Source: an uncultured Clostridia bacterium
GTDB lineage: Bacteria; Bacillota; Clostridia; Lachnospirales; Lachnospiraceae
DNA length: 14,560 bases
Direction of reading: 5' to 3'
Assembly: GCA_945622055.1 (NCBI GenBank)
Contig: CALZBV010000042.1
Span: 1 to 14,560 of the forward strand
Below the pieces are notes generated by a model, which was not told where the DNA came from, did no database searches, and saw nothing but the letters and a program-made list of their open reading frames with translations. The position numbers and the translations under genes are program-made. This document shows, in pieces, positions 6,578 to 13,749 of this stretch (the stretch's first letter is position 1; every line of letters starts with the position of its first letter).

Positions 6578-7834
6578 ATGGAAGAGGAAATGAGAGCTGC
6601 AGTCGGTAAAACTACGCAGGTCGGAACAGAAAGGGAAAAAATGAGCAGTCAGAAGGAAACCATTTATTTGGACTATTCAGCAACCGCTCCGATGTACCCG
6701 GAGGCAGTGGAGGCAATGCTTCCGTTCTTTACGGAGCAATTCGGAAATGCCTCCAGCCAGTATTCGGTTGGTATGAACGCAAAAAAGGCGATAGAGACAG
6801 CAAGAAAACAGATTGCGGAGAGCATTGGAGCCAGACCGGAGGAGATTTATTTTACCGGAAGCGGGACCGAGGCGGATAACTGGGCAATAAAAGCAATCCC
6901 TGAGAATTATCGTTCCAAGGTAAATCATATTATTACGACAAAGATTGAGCACCATGCAGTTCTTCATGCTTGTGAGGCAATGGAAAAAGCAGGATATCAT
7001 GTTACGTATCTGACACCGCAGGAGGATGGCACGATTTTGCCCTCTGATGTGAAGGCAGCGGTTACCCCTGAGACCGTGCTCATCTCCGTTATGGCTGCAA
7101 ATAACGAAATCGGAACGATTGAACCGTATGCAGAGATTGCAAAATTTGCCGCAAAGGAAGGAATACTGTTTCATACGGATGCCGTTCAGGCGTACGGAAA
7201 GCTTCCGATTGACGTGTCTGACGGGAAAATTGCACTTCTTTCGGCCAGTGCGCATAAAATCGGAGGACCGAAGGGTGTGGGCTTCCTGTATGTAAGGCGG
7301 GATGTAAGACTTACCCCATTTCTGCATGGTGGTGCACAGGAACGTAAGAGACGTGCGGGTACGGAAAATGTACCGGGAATCGTCGGGTTTGCCAGGGCAG
7401 CAGAGCTTACGTTTGCGGGGCGGCAGGAACGTGAGGAAAGAGAGCGGAGGCTGAGGGAGCACTTTATAAAACGTGTGTTAACGGAGATTCCGTATGCGAG
7501 GCTGACCGGCTCGGCTACAAACCGCCTGAACCACCATGCAAGCTTTTGCTTTCAGTTTGTGGAGGGAGAGACGATTCTGATTCTTCTGGATGCGGACGGA
7601 GTATGTGCGTCCAGTGGGTCTGCCTGTACGACCGGACAGACGGCACCCTCCCATGTCCTTAGTGCCATTGGTATTCCGGATGAACTGGCACGCGGGGCAG
7701 TGCGGTTTACCATGGGGGAAAATACAACAAAAGAACAGTTGGACTTTACAGTTGACCGGTTAAAGGATATAATTGAAAGAGTAAGGGCAATGACGCCGTA
7801 TTATGCACAGTTTACGGATAAAAACCGCAGATAG
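6578..7834 (+). CDS. Cysteine desulfurase, NifS/IscS type
   Basis: This cytoplasmic PLP enzyme takes sulfur from L-cysteine, giving alanine and an enzyme persulfide for Fe-S clusters or thiolated tRNA and cofactors. The fold-type I aminotransferase-like protein has 418 residues from this start. Visible motifs are TIYLDYSATAP, GSGTEADN, EHHAV (His125, which stacks on PLP), SAHKIGGPKG with the PLP lysine at 227, RAGTENVPGIVG, and the catalytic-loop Cys350 in ASSGSACTTG. The start is uncertain. The ATG at 6578 has AGAAGGAG but at 13 bp; the ATG at 6641 (residue 22, weak AAAGGG) gives 397 residues and fits the family N-terminus better, since the first 21 residues look unconserved. No scaffold (iscU) or thiI gene is next to it. 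The last 90 bases contain a promoter for the following gene. Confidence 0.93.
   Translation: MEEEMRAAVGKTTQVGTEREKMSSQKETIYLDYSATAPMYPEAVEAMLPFFTEQFGNASSQYSVGMNAKKAIETARKQIAESIGARPEEIYFTGSGTEADNWAIKAIPENYRSKVNHIITTKIEHHAVLHACEAMEKAGYHVTYLTPQEDGTILPSDVKAAVTPETVLISVMAANNEIGTIEPYAEIAKFAAKEGILFHTDAVQAYGKLPIDVSDGKIALLSASAHKIGGPKGVGFLYVRRDVRLTPFLHGGAQERKRRAGTENVPGIVGFARAAELTFAGRQEREERERRLREHFIKRVLTEIPYARLTGSATNRLNHHASFCFQFVEGETILILLDADGVCASSGSACTTGQTAPSHVLSAIGIPDELARGAVRFTMGENTTKEQLDFTVDRLKDIIERVRAMTPYYAQFTDKNRR
7745..7773 (+). promoter_or_regulatory. Intragenic sigma-A promoter driving the GH3 gene
   Basis: TTTACA (5 of 6), a 17-bp spacer and a perfect TATAAT (7768-7773), located inside the 3' end of the cysteine desulfurase gene. 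The start would be near 7780, giving a leader of about 118 bases to the GH3 ATG. The leader includes a small GNRA-loop hairpin (AGCC GCAA GGCT, 7857-7868). No terminator separates the two genes. Confidence 0.6.
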
Positions 7835-7897
7835 CGGGGTCAGGAAAACGACCTGCAGCCGCAAGGCTTAAGCTGCAATGGTGGAAAGGAAGAGATA

Positions 7898-10654
7898 ATG
7901 GGTAAGACACTTGACTGGAACAAATATGTAGACACTGCGGTACAGGCCGTGGCAGAAGGTATTGTAATGCTCCGGAATGAGAGAAACGCCCTCCCGCTTC
8001 TTAAGGAGGACGTAGTTTCCGTGTTTGGTCGAATTCAGTTCGATTATTACAAGAGCGGAACCGGTTCGGGAGGAATGGTAAATGTTACGAAGGTTACCGG
8101 TATTCTGGACGGTTTACTTGAGGCCGGGGTGAAGGTAAATGAAAAGCTCCTGACGATTTACCGTGAATGGGTGAAGGAGAATCCGTATAATATTGGAACC
8201 GGCTGGGGAGGAGAGCCATGGGCTCAGGAGGAGATGCCTCTTACGGAGGAGATTGTTCAGACAGCTGCAAAGGAAAGCAGCTGTGCGGTTGTAGTCATCG
8301 GAAGAACGGCCGGAGAAGATAAGGACAGTACGTATGAGGCGGGTTCGTATCTTCTTACCGAAAAAGAAATTGATATGCTGGAAAAGGTGCGGGCCGGCTT
8401 TGACCGCATGATAGTACTGTTAAATGTTGGAAATATCATTGATATGCGGGAGTTTGAGCGCATTGCACCGGACAGTATATTGTATGTATGGCAGGGCGGA
8501 ATGGTCGGCGGTACCGGTACGGCTGCGGTACTTACCGGAAAAGTCAGCCCTTCCGGTAAGCTTCCGGACACCATTGCAGGCTGTGTGGAGGATTATCCGT
8601 CAGATAAGAATTTCGGAAGCCTGACCAGGAATTTTTATTGTGAGGATATTTATGTCGGCTACCGCTGGTTTGAGACCTTTGCGAAGGATAAGGTACTGTA
8701 TCCGTTTGGTTTCGGTCTGTCTTATACTACATTTACGGTAAAGACGGCCGGTGTTACGGAGACGGCCGATGGATTTGAATTTACGGTTTCCGTAACCAAT
8801 ACCGGCAATTACCGCGGAAAAGAGGTAGTCCAGCTTTATGCTCAGTGCCCGCAGGGGCTTCTCGGAAAGGCATCCCGTGTATTGTGCGGGTTTGCAAAGA
8901 CAAGAGAGCTTGCACCCGGAGAGGCACAGACGCTGGTAATTCCGGTGACGATGGCGTCTATCGCATCCTATGATGATTCCGGCGTGACCGGACATCCGTA
9001 CTGCTATGTACTGGAGGCAGGAGCTTATCAGTTTTATGCAGGCACGGATGTACGAAGTGCAGAAGGCTGCCATACGTTTGTATGTAACGAAACGATTGTA
9101 ACCGAAACCTGTACGCAGGCAATGGCGCCGGTGCTTCCGATGAAGCGTGTAAAGCCGGTGGTAAGCGGAACAGAACTGATTCCGGGAGAAGAGGACACGC
9201 CTCTTTCCAAAGTGGACGAAGCAGCCAGAAGAGCAGAGAATATGCCGAAGGAGCTTGCGTATACGGGAGACCGTGGAATTAAGCTTTCGGATGTATACAA
9301 CAAGAAGAATACAATGGATGAGTTCATTGCCCAGATGACGGACTATGATCTTACCTGTATCATTCGTGGTGAAGGAATGGGAAGCCCGCGCGTAACACCG
9401 GGAACGGCCGCTGCCTTTGGCGGTGTGTCGGATCCGTTGGTGGAGCTTGGAATTCCGGCAGGCTGTTGCTCGGATGGTCCTTCCGGAATGAGAATGGACT
9501 GCGGTACGACTGCGTTCAGTCTTCCGAACGGGACACTGATTGCAGCAACCTTTAACTGTGAGCTTCTGACCGGGCTGTTTTCCTGCCTTGGACTTGAGAT
9601 GCAGGCAAACCGCATAGATTGTCTGCTTGGACCGGGTATGAATATTCATCGTCATCCGTTGAACGGACGTAACTTTGAGTACTTCTCCGAGGACCCGTTT
9701 CTGACCGGTAAAATAGCGGCAGCAGAACTGAAGGGAATGCATACGGCCGGCGTGACCGGAACGATTAAGCATTTCTGTGCAAACAATCAGGAAACAAAGC
9801 GTCATTATGCGGAGGGAATTATTTCCGAACGTGCGCTTCGTGAGATTTATCTGAAGGGCTTTGAGATTGCCGTTAAGGAGGGCGGAGCAACCTCCGTGAT
9901 GACAACGTACGGACCGGTGAACGGCCTCTGGACAGCCGGTAATTTCGACCTGAACCATATCATTCTCCGTAAGGAATGGGGTTTTTGCGGAATTACCATG
10001 ACCGACTGGTGGGCTATGGTGAACAACCGTGGTGAGGAGGAGGGAAAGACTTCCAATCTTGCAGCGATGGCCCGTGCCAGAAACGACATTTACATGGTAT
10101 GTGCAAAGGGCTGGGAGAATGACGATAATACCCTTAATGAGCTGGAGAGCAATAAGCTTACGCGTGCGGAGCTTCAGAGAAATGCTGCGGATATTTGTGA
10201 ATTCCTGCTTCATACCCATGCCTTAGAGCGTGTTATGGGAACGGAGGAGAAGGTAACACTTCTCAATGTACCGGAGGGAACCGTAAAGGCACAGGAAGAT
10301 ACCGAGGTTTTCTATCTTGCAGATGAAGCGGTGATTGATTTAAGCAAGGTTAAGGCTTCAACAGGAAGTGAGTATTGCTTTACCTTAGAGGTTGAGGAGC
10401 CGGGAACATACGAGATTACGATGACCGCTTCCTCCGAGGCAGGAGCACTGGCACAGATGCCGGTTACCGTATTTTCGATGGGAACCGCAGTTGCATCCTT
10501 TACCTGGAACGGAACGGAAGGCAAGCCGGTATCGTTCTCCGGAACTACTTATTTCTTCTCTCATTATTCTGCAATCCGCCTGTTCTTTGCACTTGGCGGA
10601 CTTACGCTTCATGAGATGAAGCTGTCGCGTGTTGATGAGACAAACAAACGGTAA
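7898..10654 (+). CDS. Glycoside hydrolase family 3, reversed domain order (probable beta-glucosidase)
   Basis: This 918-residue retaining glycosidase probably hydrolyses beta-glucosides or related oligosaccharides in the cytoplasm; no signal peptide or anchor is seen. The start ATG has AAAGGA 7 bp upstream. Domain order is unusual: the GH3 alpha/beta (C) domain comes first (about 1-275, from VAEGIVMLRNERNALPL to PFGFGLSYTTF), then a fibronectin-III-like domain (about 290-395), then the GH3 TIM-barrel (N) domain (about 470-775), then an extra beta-sandwich (about 790-915) that may bind carbohydrate. Canonical GH3 enzymes have the barrel first. Likely catalytic residues are Asp703 in GITMTDWW (nucleophile) and Glu140 in RTAGEDKD (acid/base). 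KHF and NFEYFSEDP, the substrate-binding signatures, are present at about 593-626. A reversed order is known from Butyrivibrio and Ruminococcus beta-glucosidases. Substrate is inferred; beta-xylosidase or glucuronidase activity cannot be excluded. Confidence 0.9.
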   Translation: MGKTLDWNKYVDTAVQAVAEGIVMLRNERNALPLLKEDVVSVFGRIQFDYYKSGTGSGGMVNVTKVTGILDGLLEAGVKVNEKLLTIYREWVKENPYNIGTGWGGEPWAQEEMPLTEEIVQTAAKESSCAVVVIGRTAGEDKDSTYEAGSYLLTEKEIDMLEKVRAGFDRMIVLLNVGNIIDMREFERIAPDSILYVWQGGMVGGTGTAAVLTGKVSPSGKLPDTIAGCVEDYPSDKNFGSLTRNFYCEDIYVGYRWFETFAKDKVLYPFGFGLSYTTFTVKTAGVTETADGFEFTVSVTNTGNYRGKEVVQLYAQCPQGLLGKASRVLCGFAKTRELAPGEAQTLVIPVTMASIASYDDSGVTGHPYCYVLEAGAYQFYAGTDVRSAEGCHTFVCNETIVTETCTQAMAPVLPMKRVKPVVSGTELIPGEEDTPLSKVDEAARRAENMPKELAYTGDRGIKLSDVYNKKNTMDEFIAQMTDYDLTCIIRGEGMGSPRVTPGTAAAFGGVSDPLVELGIPAGCCSDGPSGMRMDCGTTAFSLPNGTLIAATFNCELLTGLFSCLGLEMQANRIDCLLGPGMNIHRHPLNGRNFEYFSEDPFLTGKIAAAELKGMHTAGVTGTIKHFCANNQETKRHYAEGIISERALREIYLKGFEIAVKEGGATSVMTTYGPVNGLWTAGNFDLNHIILRKEWGFCGITMTDWWAMVNNRGEEEGKTSNLAAMARARNDIYMVCAKGWENDDNTLNELESNKLTRAELQRNAADICEFLLHTHALERVMGTEEKVTLLNVPEGTVKAQEDTEVFYLADEAVIDLSKVKASTGSEYCFTLEVEEPGTYEITMTASSEAGALAQMPVTVFSMGTAVASFTWNGTEGKPVSFSGTTYFFSHYSAIRLFFALGGLTLHEMKLSRVDETNKR

Positions 10655-11482
10655 TTATGTAGCAGAAAGAGGAAGAACCATCGGTTTTCTTTCCTTGTAA
10701 ACGGTATAGCCGGAATAGCCGCAGGAGTGCAGTACTTCTGCGGCTGTTTTTATGTCCGCACCGACATCTTTTGCAGCATGTGCATCTGAACCAAGCGTGA
10801 CGTATTCTCCGCCCAGCTCTTTAAAACGAAGCAGAAGCTCTTTTTTCGGATGTACGAACGGAAGTCCCTTACGAAGACCTGCGGTGTTAAGCTCGAGTGC
10901 CTGGCCGCGGGTGGCAATCAGACGAAGCGTTTCCTCTAAAAGATTTTCATAATCGGCAACGCGATAATCGCGCGCAAAGCCTTCCTTTTCCGGCATGTAG
11001 CGTATAATATAGTCAAGATGAGCTAAGCTGTCAAAATTTGTGTGTTCCTTTGTGTTTTCATACACTGTTTCGAAATAGCGGAGCAGGCGGTCGCCCGAAA
11101 AGCTCCAGTATTCCGGCTCATAGGGGTCCATTTCATCGACAATGTGGGTAGAACCGAGAACAAAATCATAAGGCTTTTCAGAAAGAAGTGTATCAATCTG
11201 TGCACGCAAATCCGGCCGTCCCGGTCTGAGTCCCATTTCAATTCCGATGAGAAGAGAGGTTTTCTTTCCTTTGGTCTGTTCCTTAAGCGGAAGAAGCTCA
11301 CGGAAATACTGGTCTGTATCAAAGACAAACTGCGTGGCATCTCCCGGAAAATCCAAATCCATGTGGTCGGTAAAACATAGATAAGAAAGCCCCTGTGCCG
11401 AGGCAGCGGAGAGCAGCTCTGCCGGTTCGGCCTTGGAATCTGTGGAAAAACGTGTATGTGTATGGGTATCGGATAATCGCAT
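10655..11482 (-). CDS. PHP-domain phosphatase, histidinol-phosphatase (HisJ/HisK) family
   Basis: This is a predicted metal-dependent phosphoesterase of 275 residues, the usual size for HisJ/HisK enzymes, which remove phosphate from histidinol phosphate in histidine synthesis. PHP metal ligands are all visible: HTH (7 and 9) in SDTHTHTRFSTD, DH at 39-40, Glu82 in GIEMGL, His113 in GSTHIVDEM, His155 in LAHLDY, and Asp233/His235 in GSDAH. The ATG is preceded by GGGAGG (complement of 11489-11494) at 6 bp. It lies 61 bp downstream of rqcH on the same strand with no terminator between, so it is probably cotranscribed. No other his genes are nearby, so a different phosphoester substrate is possible. 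Its stop directly abuts the stop of the convergent GH3 gene. Confidence 0.85.
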   Translation of the reverse strand: MRLSDTHTHTRFSTDSKAEPAELLSAASAQGLSYLCFTDHMDLDFPGDATQFVFDTDQYFRELLPLKEQTKGKKTSLLIGIEMGLRPGRPDLRAQIDTLLSEKPYDFVLGSTHIVDEMDPYEPEYWSFSGDRLLRYFETVYENTKEHTNFDSLAHLDYIIRYMPEKEGFARDYRVADYENLLEETLRLIATRGQALELNTAGLRKGLPFVHPKKELLLRFKELGGEYVTLGSDAHAAKDVGADIKTAAEVLHSCGYSGYTVYKERKPMVLPLSAT

Positions 11483-11543
11483 AAGGTACCTCCCGTGTGA
11501 CGGATATGAGCTATGAGTCCCGCCATTTTGTCAGCATTCATTT

Positions 11544-13313
11544 CTAATCATTGATTTCGGTAAGTCCCGAAAGGTCTGCGGTTGCCACCAGAGAAAAATT
11601 GGTGTAATAAACGACAAAGCCCGGTTTTGCGCCGTTCGGCTTTTTGACATGCTTTCGTTCAATATAATCCACCTCGACCTTTCCTGCTTCGCGGTTTTTG
11701 GAATAAAAGGCAGCAAGTGCACCGGCTGCTTCAAAAACATAATCCGGAATCTCTCGTCCGTCGGCTTTTAATACTACATGGGATCCGGCGCAATCCTTTG
11801 CGTGGAACCACCAGTCCCCACCATTGGCAAATTCAAAGGTGAGAAAATCGTTCTGGTAGTTGTTTTTTCCGACATACAGGTCGAACCCGTCTTCCGTTTT
11901 GTAGTGAAGCGGTTTGGAATTGATACGAGCCTTCTTTTCCTTCTTTCCTTTTCCGGTCTTTTGGGTCGGAGCGTGGTGCTTTTTTAAATAACCGAAATCT
12001 GTGAGCTCTGCCTTGATTTGTACCAGGTCGTCTTCGGTTCTGGCGATTTCCAGTGCATTTTTTATGGATTCCAGATGCAAAATCGCTGAGCGGGTTTCCG
12101 TAAGCTGTACGGAAAGCGCCTCGTAGGTACGCTTTAATTTACTGTAGCGGTCAAAGTACCGTTTCGCATTTTCAACGGCAGATAATTGCGGATCGAGCGG
12201 AATTGTTAACGGCTCATTCGTATAGTAGTTTGTAACGGTGATTTCCTTATCCCCCGGGGCTGCGCTATAGCCAAAGGCGGTCAGCAGCTCGCCGTATACC
12301 TTGTATTTGTCGCGGGACTCGGTATCCTTTAACTGTTTGGTCTGCAAATCGTATTTTTTCACTTCACGTTCGAGGGCAGTGGAAAGCACACGGCGTAAAT
12401 CAGAGGAACGCTGACGGATGCGGGTAATGGCGTTTTTACCGGCATAAAAGGTTTGCAACAGGGCAGAAGCTGAGGTGAATTCCTGAATTTCAAAGGCTCC
12501 GCCCTCATACATCGTAAGAGAAACCGGAGAAAAGGCTACAGGCTCTTTCCCTTTCATGACCAGAATCGGGGTAAAGCGGCCTTCTGTTACATCGGCACAT
12601 AACGCTGTGAAAACGTGGAACAGATGCTGCAGATGGTCCTCCTCGATTTCAGCGGCCGGCAGCTCCTGTGAAAGCCCGGCACGATGACAGAGCTCATTTG
12701 CAATCTGCGGGGAAAGACCGGTAAAGGTAGAGTAGAGCGCCTTTGCAAGCGGCACCGGCTTTTTTTTGATGGACAGAAACGCGTCAAAATCAGCGGTAAG
12801 CGGGTTTAGTTTCTCCTGTGTCTGCGGAATAAAGTACGGGCGTCCCGGCAGAACCTCCCGGACAGAGCTGACCATGCCGGAAACACGCTTGATTGCATCC
12901 AAAATGGTGTTCGTATCATCTGCAAGAATAATATTGCTGTGCTTTCCCATGAGCTCTACCAGAAGGTGCTTTTGGCAGACATCACCCATTTCGTTCAGGT
13001 GCTCAATGGTAAAGTCCACGATACGTTCCAGCCCCGGCTGGGTAATCGAGAGAATACGGGCACTGTTAAAATGCTTTCGAAGCAGCATACAAAAATTCGG
13101 TGCGTTCAACGGGCTCTGCTTTCCGTCCTCCGTCAGATACAGAAGCGGTAGGGAGGCATCTGCTGAAATAAGCAGCTTGTAGGTGTTATAATTTTTAATC
13201 TGCAGCTGGAGTTCATCCTTTTCCGGCTGTGCAATCTTTATGATTCTGCCACCGGTCAGCGTATCGGAAAGCTCCTTTACGAGAGCGGCGGTCATAAGTC
13301 CGTCAAATGCCAT
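11544..13313 (-). CDS. rqcH: RqcH/NFACT family ribosome quality control protein (fibronectin-binding-protein-like)
   Basis: The 589-residue protein fits the NFACT family (RqcH, Rqc2/NEMF; older name FbpA/PavA). RqcH binds stalled 50S subunits carrying peptidyl-tRNA and directs tRNA-Ala to add C-terminal alanine tails that mark the chain for degradation. The NFACT-N domain begins MAFDGLMTAALVKEL and includes NFCMLLRKHF and VELMGKHSNIIL; a helix-hairpin-helix-like part is around GLSPQIANELCHRAG; a charged coiled coil spans about 300-430; the NFACT-R domain (about 465-589) has LYVGKNNYQND, WWFHAKD and GSHVVLK. At the Asp-Arg pair needed for tRNA binding in B. subtilis (97/98) this protein has Glu96-Arg97, a conservative change. 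The start fits the family although AGAAGGA is only 3 bp away. It has its own promoter and is divergent from serS. Confidence 0.92.
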   Translation of the reverse strand: MAFDGLMTAALVKELSDTLTGGRIIKIAQPEKDELQLQIKNYNTYKLLISADASLPLLYLTEDGKQSPLNAPNFCMLLRKHFNSARILSITQPGLERIVDFTIEHLNEMGDVCQKHLLVELMGKHSNIILADDTNTILDAIKRVSGMVSSVREVLPGRPYFIPQTQEKLNPLTADFDAFLSIKKKPVPLAKALYSTFTGLSPQIANELCHRAGLSQELPAAEIEEDHLQHLFHVFTALCADVTEGRFTPILVMKGKEPVAFSPVSLTMYEGGAFEIQEFTSASALLQTFYAGKNAITRIRQRSSDLRRVLSTALEREVKKYDLQTKQLKDTESRDKYKVYGELLTAFGYSAAPGDKEITVTNYYTNEPLTIPLDPQLSAVENAKRYFDRYSKLKRTYEALSVQLTETRSAILHLESIKNALEIARTEDDLVQIKAELTDFGYLKKHHAPTQKTGKGKKEKKARINSKPLHYKTEDGFDLYVGKNNYQNDFLTFEFANGGDWWFHAKDCAGSHVVLKADGREIPDYVFEAAGALAAFYSKNREAGKVEVDYIERKHVKKPNGAKPGFVVYYTNFSLVATADLSGLTEIND

Positions 13314-13327
13314 AATTCCTTCTTTCC

Positions 13328-13371
13328 GGGAACGAAAGCTCCCTTATGATGTCAGGGGTAGTTTTGCTACC
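13328..13371 (-). promoter_or_regulatory. Two tandem hairpins in the rqcH leader
   Basis: On the minus strand the short leader contains GGTAG CAAAA CTACC (13371-13357), then GGGAGC TTTC GTTCCC (13343-13328), immediately ahead of the ribosome binding site. In the second stem the only non-Watson-Crick pair is a G-U on the minus strand but an A-C on the plus strand, so it makes sense as rqcH RNA. Neither is followed by a T run, so they are not terminators; a role in stability or translation is possible. Confidence 0.4.
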
Positions 13372-13379
13372 GCAGAGAT

Positions 13380-13388
13380 AGTATAACA
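13380..13388 (-). promoter_or_regulatory. Extended -10 promoter of rqcH
   Basis: Minus-strand TGTTATACT (TGn plus TATACT), with no convincing -35 at 16-18 bp. The start would be near 13373, giving a leader of about 60 bases. A perfect 10-bp palindrome, TTTCCGGAAA (13392-13401), lies directly upstream in the spacer region. Confidence 0.5.
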
Positions 13389-13447
13389 TAGTTTCCGGAA
13401 AAAGAGTAGTGCATAAAATGTTTCTGTGGAAAAACTGTTCCGGATAC

Positions 13448-13476
13448 TTGCATTCTGAATTAACGTGAGCTATAAT
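13448..13476 (+). promoter_or_regulatory. Sigma-A promoter of serS
   Basis: TTGCAT (13448-13453), a spacer of exactly 17 bp, and a perfect TATAAT (13471-13476). Transcription would start near 13483, directly at the 5' end of the T-box leader. Confidence 0.8.
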
Positions 13477-13482
13477 GTAGGA

Positions 13483-13699
13483 AACGGCAGTGATAAAGGC
13501 TTCGGTTTTTGATTCCTTTCAGAGAGTCTGCGGCTGGTGTGAGCAGACAGGTAAGAAAATCTTTCCACCTTTGGAGTCGCGGGTGAAAGCCCGGGGGAAC
13601 GCCCCATACAGCGTGACAGAGAGGCCGTTTCCGGCAAATTGGGTGGCACCGCGGATAGATTCGTCCCATATGTAACAAACAGTACATATGGGATTTTTT
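13483..13699 (+). promoter_or_regulatory. T-box riboswitch (tRNA-Ser) controlling serS
   Basis: The leader has T-box landmarks in order: AGTGA of the specifier-loop region (13489-13493), AGAGAG (AG bulge, about 13522), the distal Stem I loop GCGGCTGGTGTGAGC (about 13531-13545), a likely UCC specifier (13564-13566) followed by ACCTTTGGAG, GC-rich hairpins (CGGGT GAAA GCCCG and GGGG GAACG CCCC), and the T-box GGGTGGCACCGCGG (13641-13654). UGGC in the T-box would pair with a tRNA ending GCCA, matching the G discriminator of tRNA-Ser. The antiterminator forms from TGGG (13640-13643) and GCG (13651-13653) with CGTCCCA (13662-13668). Uncharged tRNA-Ser should therefore permit serS expression. UCU at 13560-13562 is a less likely specifier. 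Confidence 0.92.
13664..13699 (+). terminator. Intrinsic terminator of the serS T-box
   Basis: A perfect 10-bp stem, TCCCATATGT (13664-13673) with ACATATGGGA (13684-13693), a 10-base loop, and T6 at 13694-13699. The 5' arm overlaps the antiterminator arm CGTCCCA, so the two structures exclude each other. Confidence 0.9.
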
Positions 13700-13717
13700 C
13701 ATCTGATTATCCCATAT
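13686..13717 (+). other. Alternative hairpin after the T-box terminator (third arm)
   Basis: ATATGGGAT (13686-13694) is the terminator 3' arm plus one T; it can pair perfectly over 9 bp with ATCCCATAT (13709-13717), a second copy of the terminator 5' arm located between the T run and the serS ribosome binding site. The hairpin excludes the terminator and would use up the freed 3' arm when the antiterminator forms. Confidence 0.5.
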
Positions 13718-13749
13718 ACAACTACCAATTTTTACAAGGAGGAACTAAA

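Noticed and set aside
6677..7462. Minus-strand open frame of 261 codons opposite the cysteine desulfurase
   Set aside because: Composition is that of an antisense shadow and the plus-strand gene has all its catalytic motifs.
7752..7773. TTGACC paired with TATAAT as promoter elements
   Set aside because: Spacing is 10 bp; the true partner of this TATAAT is TTTACA at 7745-7750 with 17 bp.
8600..10219. Long minus-strand open frame (539 codons) opposite the GH3 gene
   Set aside because: It is rich in Cys, Arg and His, has no recognisable domain or ribosome binding site, and lies wholly opposite a well-supported GH3 gene.
10671..10696. Hairpin AACC-ATC-GGTT with a T-rich tail after GH3
   Set aside because: Stem of 4-6 bp with a wobble and an interrupted T tail, inside PHP coding sequence; too weak to call a terminator.
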